Shown here in pieces: positions 25,901-33,563 of a stretch of DNA of 64,000 nucleotides. The translations under genes and the position numbers were made by a program. The stretch covers positions 46,726,501-46,790,500 of the forward strand of contig NC_091255.1 of the NCBI RefSeq assembly GCF_042477335.2, given 5' to 3'. Below the pieces are notes generated by a model. The model was not told the DNA's origin and ran no database searches. It saw only the letters and a program-made list of their open reading frames with translations. Origin of the DNA: Ovis canadensis. Its lineage: Eukaryota > Chordata > Mammalia > Artiodactyla > Bovidae. Numbering within the stretch: position 1 is the first letter of the stretch; each line of letters begins with the position of its first letter.

Positions 25901-26136
25901 TTAATGAGTTGTACTGATAGTGTCAACAAAGAAACCAGGCAACAGACTCTCCGATGTGATCATTAACAGATTACCTAAGATTAACAGAAGCATGACTAAA
26001 TTCCAACCGAAACCACCCTCTTTTCATTTTTCAGGAATATAGTATGTATGGCTGGTGGGTCGGCGAACTGAACAGCCTCATTGGGATTGTTCCAAAGGAC
26101 TATCTCACCACTGCCTTTGAAGTGGAAGAAAGATGA
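4857..26136 (+). CDS. SKAP1: SKAP1 (SKAP55), C-terminal part: last two coding exons
   Basis: The two exons join in phase and encode the C-terminal SH3 domain of Src kinase-associated phosphoprotein 1. The family product is a cytosolic T-cell adaptor with a central PH domain and a C-terminal SH3 domain; it binds ADAP/FYB1 and couples T-cell receptor signalling to LFA-1 integrin activation. Seen here: the first exon gives [12 protein letters not shown] followed by the acidic RT-loop region [16 protein letters not shown]. The second gives [12 protein letters not shown] with the SH3 tryptophan pair, then GIVPKDYL (the Pro-Tyr ligand-binding shelf) and the end AFEVEER plus TGA. This C-terminus is that of SKAP1 rather than SKAP2, which ends differently. 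About 67 codons are visible; everything upstream, including the PH domain, lies before base 1. The intervening intron is about 21 kb. Downstream SNX11 is convergent, as in other mammals. Confidence 0.95.
5790..5994 (+). mobile_element. Bov-tA SINE
   Basis: Forward copy with the tRNA-like head (GGTTCGATCCCTGG B box) followed by the Bov-A body and CAGACACGACTGAAGC tail. The target-site duplication GTGAACTCCAT is at 5779-5789 and 5995-6005. Confidence 0.92.
7337..7546 (+). mobile_element. Bov-tA SINE
   Basis: Forward copy lacking part of the head. The body matches the element at 5.8 kb and ends in a (GCAT)n run. A 12-bp target-site duplication with one mismatch (AGCCCCAGTTGC / AGCCCTAGTTGC) lies at 7325-7336 and 7547-7558. 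Confidence 0.92.
8175..8720 (-). mobile_element. L1 LINE 3' region fragment
   Basis: Antisense of the mammalian L1 3' region. Recognisable pieces are GTGTACAGCAAAGTGATTC, CTGTGCTGTACAGTAGGAC, CTGCTAATCCCAAACTTC and GGTCCATCCATGTTGCTGCA. A short CATACATAT-rich expansion sits around 8455-8545. Confidence 0.85.
8925..9165 (+). mobile_element. MIR SINE
   Basis: Old mammalian SINE: TGTGACCCTGAACAAAGTCA, TTTCCTCACCTGTAAAAATT and GTGCCTGGCATCA occur in MIR order, ending in a GTTCAATAAAT-like tail. Confidence 0.75.
9613..9697 (+). ncRNA. MIR1203: miR-1203 hairpin orthologue (sense to SKAP1)
   Basis: From memory, the human MIR1203 precursor lies in the sense strand of a 3' SKAP1 intron. This stretch matches most of it: the arm with CGCAGCTCAGGCCACAG, the central GTGTTCAGTGCTCTTCAG and the 3' arm TGGCTCCAGATTGTGGCGCT. 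GCCACAG on the left can pair with TTGTGGC on the right. The segment corresponding to the mature RNA is about 9619-9638; its 5' part differs from the human sequence as I remember it, including the seed, and it is a base shorter. The locus is therefore probably orthologous but may not yield the same, or any, mature miRNA. Confidence 0.55.
11926..11971. repeat. (GT)n-(GC)n simple repeat with ATGCAT tail
   Basis: An alternating purine-pyrimidine run: (GT) units pass into (GC) units and then GTGCATATGCATGCAT. This composition favours left-handed DNA and is likely polymorphic. Confidence 0.9.
12139..12162. repeat. (AC)n simple repeat
   Basis: ACACACAGACACACACACAC-type run, interrupted once; a microsatellite in the SKAP1 intron. 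Confidence 0.9.
21066..21190 (+). mobile_element. CHR-type tRNA-Glu SINE
   Basis: Starts GGAGTTCCCTGGGAGTCCAG, passes a B-box-like GGTTCAGTTCCTGG and ends GGTGTGGCCAAAAACTAA, the standard layout of artiodactyl CHR SINEs. It marks the right end of the SINE-free interval. Confidence 0.85.
21604..21715 (-). mobile_element. CHR-type tRNA-Glu SINE
   Basis: Reverse copy: GTAGGATCTCAGTTCTCCAA… CTTAACCACCAGGGAAGTCC. The target-site duplication TTCATAA(T/C)CTCATT lies at 21590-21603 and 21716-21729. Confidence 0.9.
22466..23115 (+). mobile_element. BovB (RTE) LINE, 5'-truncated 3' end
   Basis: Starts near AAATAGATGGGGAAACAG, includes GGCTCCAAAATCACTCCAGA and ATTCAAAAGCAGAGACATTA, and ends in the (TGAAC)n tail that marks the BovB 3' terminus. 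Translated pieces such as [20 protein letters not shown] are the C-terminal part of the BovB polyprotein. The frame is broken by an in-frame TAG and a frameshift. Confidence 0.92.
23643..23909 (+). mobile_element. BOV-A2 dimeric SINE
   Basis: Two Bov-A units in tandem, joined by a TTTCAGTTTCATGCATTGG linker and ending in (CAG)n. A 17-bp target-site duplication with one mismatch (AGGAAGC(A/G)TAAGTGGAG) is at 23626-23642 and 23910-23926. Confidence 0.93.
24083..24294 (-). mobile_element. Bov-tA SINE
   Basis: Reverse copy ending in the tRNA-like head (CCACTGAGCCACCAGGGAAG). The target-site duplication GACATGTGGT is at 24073-24082 and 24295-24304. Confidence 0.92.
25030..25240 (-). mobile_element. 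MIR SINE
   Basis: Reverse MIR: GTCTACTATGTATCAGACAC, CTTACAGAAGAGGAAGTTAG, GGTCACATGGCTACT and TCTGTCTGACTCCAAAGCCC are in the expected order. Confidence 0.75.
25553..25868 (-). mobile_element. Long CHR-type SINE
   Basis: About 315 nt with repeated GTGGCAC / CTCTAG blocks (…GGGCTGTGCTGGGTCTTCGC…) and the reverse tRNA-Glu head (ACCACTGAGCCACCAGGCAA). A perfect 13-bp target-site duplication, CTAGATAACTTTT, is at 25540-25552 and 25869-25881. Confidence 0.88.
26035..26136 (+). CDS. SKAP1: SKAP1 last coding exon (second half of SH3 domain and stop)
   Basis: The acceptor is a pyrimidine-rich tract ending TTTTTCAG. 33 codons follow, starting [10 protein letters not shown], then TGA at 26134-26136. 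The start is phase 0, matching the previous exon. Seven bases after the stop, CCCAG|GTATAG at 26143/26144 reads as a possible donor, which is the basis for the inferred split 3' UTR. Confidence 0.95.
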   Translation, partial: EYSMYGWWVGELNSLIGIVPKDYLTTAFEVEER

Positions 26137-26299
26137 AGCCCAGGTATAGAACCATGCCGATAGATTTGTTGGCCATGCCTTCACTTCTCTGTGAAGGATG
26201 AGAGTTTCCAGTGAAGTAACTTTTCTTCATTTCCAAAAGTGATGACGGTCATTTACCATTGAAAGAGGCTAAGCCTGTAACTGGTTTTCCTAAACTGGG

Positions 26300-26790
26300 G
26301 GACTGTGTCAGTCAGGATTAGATTCAATAACGTGCGACAGAAAACTCACACTGACAGTGATTTAATTAACACAGAAATTTATTTTTCTCTTTTGTAAGAA
26401 TCTGGAGGTAAGTAATCCAAGGTGCTCAGGTCCCAGGTACCTTCTCTTTTGGCCACACTGCATGTGGTCAGCATTGCCATGGTTACCTCATGGCCCAAGA
26501 TGGATGCTCCAGTTCCAACTATCATGTCAGTTTCCTACCCAACAGGAGAGAAAGGAGACACGCACCTCTCTCCTAAGGACACCTCACAGATGTTGCACAC
26601 GCCACTTCTGCTTATATCCCATTGGTCAGAACTCGGATATACAGACACCCCAAGCTACAAAGAAAGTTTCTTCTAGGTAGAACCTGTATCCAGCTTAAAA
26701 GTGGAGTGGTCGGGAGGAGGGGAGGCATTAGTACATTTAAAGGACAGAATAAATATTGGAGAGCAATTAGGAATGTTTGCCACAAGGATG
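26300..26790. repeat. Old interspersed repeat, family uncertain
   Basis: The stretch has an order I associate with an old mammalian repeat: AACTCACACTGACAGTGATT, CTTCTGCTTATATCCCATTG and AAGCTACAAAGAAAGTTTCT. It carries the AATAAA at 26748. I cannot name the family with confidence. Confidence 0.35.
26748..26753 (+). terminator. SKAP1: Alternative polyadenylation signal AATAAA
   Basis: Canonical hexamer about 610 nt after the SKAP1 stop, which would serve an unspliced 3' UTR. It lies inside a stretch that resembles an old mammalian repeat, so it may be fortuitous. Confidence 0.25.
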
Positions 26791-26941
26791 GATCTGGGTT
26801 TCTTTATCCACAGCTCTCAAATCCCAGGCAACATTTCCCCCAAATGCCCATGTATTGCAATATGATTGGCAAAGATTAGGAATCCAGTATAAGGATTCCT
26901 GTGGAACATAATCAAAGTAACTTTCAGGTAATAAAGAATAC

Positions 26942-27141
26942 GGGCTTCCCTGATGGCTCTGCAGGAAAGAACCCACCTGCCAATGCAGGGAGACATGGGT
27001 TTAATCCCTGGGTCGGAAGGACCCCCTGGAGAAGGAAATCGCAACCCAATCCAGTGCTCATGCCTGGGAAATTGCATGGACAGAGGACCTATAGAACATG
27101 GGGTTGCAAAGAGGCAGACATGACTTAGCAACTCAACAAAA
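26942..27141 (+). mobile_element. Bov-tA SINE
   Basis: Forward copy: GGGCTTCCCTGATGGCTCTG head, GGGTTTAATCCCTGGGTCGG B-box region, a diverged body, then GCAGACATGACTTAGCAACT. Confidence 0.9.
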
Positions 27142-27599
27142 AGACTATGGGTTGCATTTAATGAGCAAGAATCACATTATACCACATTAAGCAGCAGAGT
27201 GAGTGCGTGCTTTGGATGGGATAACAACATGATCAGAATTAGGGTGGCGGTGGTGGACACCAAGGCTCCATTTCCCAACCTGAAACAGGAGCTGCCTTTC
27301 TTGCTGGCGGTTGGGGGTGGCCCGTGTGACAGTGACGGGCCTCAGGACCTTCCAGACCAGGGCCACTCGAGTGGCAGCAGCAGTGTCCTAGCTGCGCATT
27401 TAGGACGCTGCATAAGGAGGGCTCTCACTCTCTAATGCCCTGGTACAACCACGAGGCGCCAGCTCGTGCCTCTCACTCAAGGTCTGACTTTATGAGTTTC
27501 CCAGTGAGGACTCCATTTCTAGGCCCTGAATGCAGAAGAATTGGAAATTCTCTTCAAATCTAAATAAATTCTCCCTACTTCACTCTGTCATTTACTTAA

Positions 27600-28090
27600 T
27601 GACAAACTTGTTTCTCTCCTCATTCTCTTTGACCCAGCAATTCCACATCCAGGGGTTTATCCTACAGGTACACTTGCACTCAGGCAAAATAATATACACA
27701 CAAGGTTACCTGTAATAGCAAACCACTGGAAATGACTTAAACATTCAATAGAGACCTCCCCAAGGAACTGTAGTAATTCATAGAATTGAATACTATGCAA
27801 CAGTAAGGGGGAAAAAAGTGCTCCACACCTATGGAATACATTCTGAGATACATAGGTAAGTTAAAAAAAAAAAAAGTAGTAAAAGATAGGTCTAATTTGC
27901 TCCATCTGTGTAAAAAAGGGAGTCTCATTGCTTCTATATGTATGAGATTGAGATATCACTGGAAGGAGAAAGATGGTGATAACACTGTTTGCCTCCAACG
28001 ACAGAAATTACATGACTGTGAGACAGGGTAGGAGGGAGGCACTTTTTACTCTACACCCTTTTATATCTTCTATATTTCGAATCATAAAAG
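27600..28090 (+). mobile_element. L1 LINE 3' fragment, old
   Basis: Contains TTTGACCCAGCAATTCCACA, GGGGTTTATCCTACAGG and the string around AATTGAATACTATGCAACAG, then a diverged 3' tail. These are standard landmarks of the L1 ORF2 end and 3' UTR. Confidence 0.75.
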
Positions 28091-28375
28091 CAGATTTATG
28101 TGTGTTTCCCCCTTAGGACGCACATCCTTCTCTCTACCCTGCCTTTTTGAAGAAACGGAGAGCCCGCTCCCTACCCCTGCCAGCCCACCACCACCACCAC
28201 CAACTCTTCTCTTTAGAGAAGAGACCCAAGCCACTGACACCCCTGCACAGTGAACGTAAACCACCGTAAGACAAGCGAGAAGAGGCTTCTTCAGCCGACC
28301 TGCTACTAAACCCGCCTCCGCATAGCTGAGCCGTTGCTAAACGTGTCCACACACCCACCTCTGCCTTTTCCACAG

Positions 28376-28480
28376 GCTCGTCTCAGAGAAGGTGAGAGAG
28401 AAGGAAGCCTTTGGAGGAAGAAATTGCTGGTTGCTTTGGCTGGTTTCAAAAGCACAAATAAACTTCTGATTTGGTTCTTT
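28376..28480 (+). other. SKAP1: Inferred terminal 3' UTR exon of SKAP1
   Basis: A strong acceptor (CCTCTGCCTTTTCCACAG) ends at 28375. About 80 bases later there is AATAAA, followed by a G/T-rich stretch. Upstream, 7 nt after the SKAP1 stop, lies a plausible donor at 26144. Joined, these give a 3' UTR of about 110 nt, with the stop only 7 nt before the junction, so nonsense-mediated decay would not be triggered. The alternative is that the exon simply reads through to AATAAA at 26748, but that signal lies inside what looks like an old interspersed repeat. No transcript data were available. Confidence 0.45.
28457..28462 (+). terminator. SKAP1: Polyadenylation signal AATAAA, candidate SKAP1 end
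   Basis: Canonical hexamer followed at the usual distance by a G/T-rich element (GTGTGATGGAGTTGTG). It is the best-formed plus-strand signal between the SKAP1 stop codon and the convergent SNX11 gene. Confidence 0.5.
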
Positions 28481-28845
28481 ACCCCGTGTGATGGAGTTGT
28501 GTTTCCTTTTGTAAACTGGTATCAAAATGCTGACTCTGGGCATTCTTATCACCTCCAAACAACATGGGAAGGGACAGCCCAAGAGAAAACGAAAGCCCAC
28601 CTACTTGGTTATTTGTATCTTTTGTGCTCACTCTGAAATGAGACAGGGCCAGAAGCACGTTCTTGGAGTCAGCACATTGGAGAGTTCCTTTTGGGGCCTC
28701 AGTTACTAGCCCCAGTGTCCTGCAGGCTGAGGAAGTGCTGTGGGGAAGGCTTGTGTCTACACAGCCCTGTTTCCTGGGGCTAGCACTCGGGGTGTCTGTG
28801 CCTTGAAGAGGCAGCAAAACATAATGGCTAAGAACATAACTTTGA

Positions 28846-29003
28846 GGCCTTCCCAGATGGTCTAGTGAATGGGCATCCACTTAGTGCTGGGGACACCGGT
28901 TCAATCCCTGGTCCCAGAAGATTCCACTTGCCTCAGAGCAACTAAGCCTGTACACCGCAACTACCGAGCCTGCACTCTTTTTTAAAAATTTTTGTTTAAA
29001 AAA
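28846..29003 (+). mobile_element. tRNA-type SINE (CHR family)
   Basis: Starts GGCCTTCCCAGATGGTCTAG, B box GGTTCAATCCCTGG, and ends in a T/A-rich tail. A 16-bp target-site duplication with one mismatch (AAGAACATAA(C/T)TTTGA) lies at 28830-28845 and 29004-29019. Confidence 0.85.
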
Positions 29004-29019
29004 AAGAACATAATTTTGA

Positions 29020-29145
29020 TGGAATTCCCTAGCAGTCCAGTGGATAGGACTCGGCACTTTCACTGCCAGCCCAGGTTCAATCCCTGGTTTCCCAATCTTG
29101 GGAACTAGGATCCCACAAGCCAGGTGGTGTGGCCAAAAAAAAAAC
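29020..29145 (+). mobile_element. CHR-type tRNA-Glu SINE
   Basis: GGAATTCCCTAGCAGTCCAG, B box GGTTCAATCCCTGG, TGGTGTGGCCAAAAAAAAAA tail. It begins directly after the right target-site copy of the preceding SINE. Confidence 0.88.
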
Positions 29146-29967
29146 CTCTGGGATCAGCCTGGAAACAAATTCCTCACCTTAGAAGGGGTATACTCCATCT
29201 CCCTGGGTCATTAAAGAGACTAAAGGAGTTAATAAGTGTAACATACCTGGAACACCATCTGGCACATAGTAACTGCTCAATAAGGTTTAGTTATTATTAA
29301 TGCCTGACCCTCTACACAAGAAATATTGAGAGATGAGCAACTGAGCAGCTAAGGAAATTTCATCTTCAAAGCTTCTCCTATTTAGAGCTGTCCTGGATTG
29401 GTAGTATCCTTCGTCCCCGCCATCTCATAGCCCTGCAGTAAGACACTACTTCATGTCACCGAAGAGAGAAACCGGGAACAAACAGGGATGTTGTTAGTGG
29501 ATTCCAGGTTTCTGAAAAGGTCCTATGCCAGTTATTCATTTCCAGATTTCTCTGACCCAGGAGTAAAACAAAAGGAAGCTTTGTGTATATGTGATGGATA
29601 AAGATATAAAAAGAGAGGACAATTTAGGTCTGGGAGGGGAAAAAATAGAGGCAGAGATAAAAGGCACTACAGAACTGTCCATGACAGCCCCTCAACTTTA
29701 CACAGGGTGCCAAAGGAGAAGCAACCGCTAGGTGGCAGCAGATGCGCAGACGAACCAAAGGGAACCAATTGCCTTCTGTTTTAGGAACATTTGCACCAAT
29801 CCCAACCTACAGGTAAAGACAATGGGCATTGTTCTGAAGTGGTTAACAGAAGGAGCAAACAGAAACCACTCTACCCAATTGCTTCCTCTGAGGAGAATCC
29901 TCAGAGTCCCAAGTCCGGAAGGCTGGGTGGCTAAAAGAAGAGAATACCATTGTACCACCACTGTTCC

Positions 29968-30702
29968 ATGAGCAAAGACAGAAAAGGAGAAACCAGAAGA
30001 GGAAGAGGAGGTATCTGGGGCAGGGTCAGAAGAGGTATAAAGAGGAGCAAGGTCAGGTGCTTCTCCAGTCTGCACAGGTGGACACTCAGTGGCATGACCT
30101 TTAAAACAAAGCCCCCTTACTGCGATAGTCCTTTCGGTACCTGCAGACCTGAGGAAATCATCTGCCAAACTACAAGGGTCTTTTGGCACCTCCATCTACC
30201 TCCCCACACTCACCTCCTAGCTGCAAAAGAGGAAAAAGAAAGTAGTCCGGCCCTAAAGGAAACAAATGGACTAATTGGGAATCTGGTCCATAGCCAGCTG
30301 GCCATTTCTGGCCTTGTTACATGCTGGAAAAGATACAGCAAGTTCAAGACCATCTACAAACAAAGGGCATTCTCTGTGAAGGAGAAAGCAGTGGATTCCC
30401 ACAGTCTGCCTGAAGCTAAACCTCATCTAGCAGATCTGCTCAATTCCACAGTCACCATCTTAGCCAACAGTCTCAGAAAGCAACTGGTTAATCAGATTAC
30501 TGCTTCTCTGTTTGACTCCACTAACCAAATCCCCACCTTACTGCCTGTGACTAACTGGATAACTGGGGCATCAGAGCACTTAACTAACCACATTATATGT
30601 AGGATGGCTTTTGAACAGCCACTAACTGCACTAGCACATGAAACCGGAGAGGGGAGAGGGCACAAGGTGGGACACCTTTTTCCTTCCTTGATTTTATGTT
30701 AA
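29968..30702 (+). CDS. Unrecognised 244-codon open reading frame
   Basis: Longest open frame in the window that is not part of a known element, located in the SKAP1-SNX11 intergenic DNA. I do not recognise the product. From the ATG it has a very basic N-terminus (RRGRGGIWGRVRRGIKRSK), a Cys/Pro-rich middle and a C-terminal part with amphipathic-looking stretches such as LANSLRKQLVNQITASLFD. There is no signal peptide and no clear membrane segment. The ATG has a weak context; another in-frame ATG at 30094 has G at -3. Splice-like signals lie just upstream (an acceptor ending GTTTTAG at 29784 and CTACAG|GTAAAG near 29813). No other frame here shows a longer product. It could be a chance ORF, a lost exon or a lineage-specific gene. 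Confidence 0.2.
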   Translation: MSKDRKGETRRGRGGIWGRVRRGIKRSKVRCFSSLHRWTLSGMTFKTKPPYCDSPFGTCRPEEIICQTTRVFWHLHLPPHTHLLAAKEEKESSPALKETNGLIGNLVHSQLAISGLVTCWKRYSKFKTIYKQRAFSVKEKAVDSHSLPEAKPHLADLLNSTVTILANSLRKQLVNQITASLFDSTNQIPTLLPVTNWITGASEHLTNHIICRMAFEQPLTALAHETGEGRGHKVGHLFPSLILC

Positions 30703-31194
30703 TAAGAAAGCTAAAATCCTGTATTTAAGAAGCAAATGTACAGATATCCATTACAGATAAATATCTGTATAAATATCTTTACAGATAAATAATAATTAAC
30801 ACAGAACTTACCAACATCCACTGGATAATCTGACCTGAGATTGGTACAGTTCAGCCTGTATCATCCAAGTTGATATCTGAGAATACTAAATGCTCTAAAA
30901 GCAATCTTGCAGCTACATTTCATTAAAAATACATTTTTCCAGTGTGTTTCTTCTGTCATCCATATAGCAAAACAGCGTAGACACTGTTTTACAATTACCT
31001 CAATATTAAATTTTTCGACATGATGGTCTGTCTCTTAGATATCTGTATTTAATTCAAAAGCAACTACATCTTTTCCCTCTGGTGAATAAAAATGGAAAAG
31101 ACAGAACTCCTATTCAGTCTCATTCCCTAAACCCAGACATTTTTATTCCATTTAAAGTGGGACCAAATCAATGTCATCCCTCCTGTCAGGAACA

Positions 31195-31490
31195 GATACC
31201 TTGGTAGCTCAGCTGGTAAAGAATCCGCCTGCAATGCAGAAGACCCCAGTTTGACTCCTGGGTAGGGAAGATCCCCTGGAGAAGGGATAGGCTACCCACT
31301 CCAGTATTCTTTGGCTTCCCTGGTGGCTCAGCTGGTGAAGAATCACCTGCAATGCGGGAGACCTGGGTTCGACCCCTGAGTAGGGAAGATCCCATGGAGA
31401 AGGGAAAGGCTACCCACTTCAGTATTCTGGCCTGGAGAGTTCCATGGACTGTCACAAGGAGTGGACACGACTGAGCCACTTTCACTTTAT
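31195..31490 (+). mobile_element. Bov-tA SINE with a duplicated tRNA head
   Basis: Two tRNA-like units follow each other (GGTAGCTCAGCTGGTAAAGA at 31201 and GGTGGCTCAGCTGGTGAAGA at 31321), each with its own B box and GGGAAGATCCC segment. One Bov-A body then ends GGACACGACTGAGCCACTTT. Confidence 0.88.
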
Positions 31491-33362
31491 GTAAGGAATA
31501 GCCTAGATTTCAAGTGTTAACTTTTTTAAAAGCTCATTTAACTTTTTTTACTTGCTCATTTGCACTTAAATGTAGTTAGTCTTTTCAAATGGCAAAACTG
31601 AAGATGTGAAAGACGAAAATCACACAAAATCCGCTATTAAAGAGGAAATGACATAAGGAACTTTTGAAAATCGAGGTCTGCTGCACTGCTTATTGAATCA
31701 CTCCAGTTTGGCTGCTGTGGCAAGACACCCCGGTGACACATTCCCAAAATCCACATTCCACACCAACCACATAATAACGCACTGGTGTCACAAAGCCTCT
31801 GCCTGCACTGGGGGAGGAGGTGGGACAGTCCTGCCTTTACACATCAGTCTGAGAATGAGGGAGTTGAAGAGAAGGAAGAAAAGAAAGAAAATAAACGAAC
31901 GTATGTTCGTATGTTCTTTCTTTTTCCCCTTCTCATCTTGAGAACAAAACTCCTGGACACCAGGGACAGAGGCACTTTAATCTCTGGCCAAAAGGAAACT
32001 GTCCCTGCGGTCTCCCCACCAAGAGCGACTCTGGGAAGATAAATCTTGAGTGGCACTGACTTGCTAATTCCCAGAGCGCCAGCAGACTCTGTAGAGCTGA
32101 CTTGAGAAAAAGCAGCTGTCTACATAGAGGATTATCCCTGTTACACAGCCCAGTGACTCAAACTAATTTTCTCATTTGTGGATTACCCTAGTCCCTTGCT
32201 TCCCCTCTCTTCTGCCCAGCTATTTCATTTCCCATTAGAATTTACAGAGATTGGGCAGGAAGCTTGAAACTTAAAACTAAAAAGAGACTTTTCTTCTTCA
32301 AGGGATTTGAATTCGCCCTGTTTTCCTATCAAAAATTAACTGCTCAGAAAACATGTTTTTGGTTTGGGTTTTTTTTTAAGTTAGTATGAACTGACTACCC
32401 TTTTGCTACTCTTGGGATTCAATTAATGATATATTTTAAGATGCGGCCTATTTTGTACCAAAATCCTTTCTAAATATAATGCTCCCACCCCTAAAAAACT
32501 ACAGTATTTGAGGAAACTAAAGTGCAATTAATAGACTATGTAACATTTTTTGGAAATGAAAGGCGGCATTACTGATAAGGATGCCAGAATCGTAGGTGTA
32601 AACAGGGATGAGTGGTCACCCTAAAAACATGCCAGAATAGGTTATCTAGTCACCAGGGGAGCTGGCAGCAGATAGAGAGATGAAACGGTCCCCTGGCACA
32701 ATGCTTGGCGACATTCCTTCTCCCCTGCAGGCCTGGCCCTTAGGCAAACCCTGCCAACCAGGTTCTCATTTCCTGATGCCCAGGCTGTTCTGAGAGGCCT
32801 GGTGTCTCTGGCATCAAGCTGCTCACGGCAGTGGCCAGCCGTCTGCAGCTGTGTGTGTTCACTCCCTCACGGGGCCCATCACGGCCTGCCACCCCACCAC
32901 CTGGCAGAGTGCCATCGAGGGAAGCATTTTGTGGCACCGGGCATAGTATGCCACTTCCTTGCCTCCCATGATGGGAGTGAGTTCCAAGAGGTTTCTAGTG
33001 CAGGTCCTCAAAGAAGGCATCTGGTTCCACTGCAGATCCTCTTAGCCTGATGGTGAGCAGCTGGGCACCTTTTATCCCCCACATGCGATCATGGAACAGA
33101 AAACAGGCTACAAACACCTCCCTTTGAACCAGTCAGGCACGGGCTTTGCTCTGCCCTGAGTCACCGAGACGGCACACGCACAACCCCTACATTTCCTGGA
33201 TGCCACCCACAGTGGGCACCCTGCTCAGCCTATTGTGAATATACTCCACCTCCAAGAAAGCACCTGGCATCTGGAGACTTGGGATCACCTCTTCCTCGTC
33301 TCCAAAGCAGTGCAGTGGAGGCGCGGGAGGGGACTGAGTGCTCACTCCTTCATTGTTGATAC

Positions 33363-33563
33363 GGGGCTTCTCAGCGTGGCACTGAAATCGGGACCAGATA
33401 ATTCTATGTTTAGGGGGCTGTCAAATGTTCAGCAGCATCTGGCCTCTACCCACTAGATGCCAGTACTGATCCACCAGCTCCCTCCACCCTTTCTGACAGG
33501 AGTGTCTCTAGACATTGTCAGATGTGCCCTGGGAACAAAACCACCCCGGTGGAGAACCACTGT
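33363..33563 (-). mobile_element. MER5A non-autonomous hAT DNA transposon
   Basis: The reverse complement begins CAGTGGTTCTCCACCGGGGT, continues through GACAATGTCTAGAGACACTC and GCATCTAGTGGGTAGAGGCC, and ends in GTGCCACGCTGAGAAGCCC. This order is characteristic of the MER5A family. Confidence 0.85.

Larger units (their letters stand above)
4958..26034 (+). other. SKAP1: SKAP1 last coding intron (about 21 kb)
   Basis: Bounded by GTAAGG at its 5' end and TTTTTCAG at its 3' end. SINEs and LINEs occur at 5.8-9.2 kb and 21.0-25.9 kb. Between about 9.2 and 21.0 kb no recent repeat is seen, only the miR-1203-like hairpin and short dinucleotide runs. No additional exon was recognised. Confidence 0.8.
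28816..29305 (+). mobile_element. MIR SINE split by two CHR-type insertions
   Basis: MIR pieces lie at 28816-28845 (ATAATGGCTAAGAACATAAC), 29004-29019 and 29150-29305 (TTCCTCACCTTAG, GGGTCATTAAAGAG, TCTGGCACATAGTAACTGCT). The gaps are filled by the SINEs at 28846 and 29020. Confidence 0.65.

Noticed and set aside
29728-30195. Minus-strand 155-codon ORF opposite the 244-codon ORF
   Set aside because: It overlaps the longer plus-strand frame and has no recognisable domain; one of the two must be a shadow and the plus-strand frame is longer.
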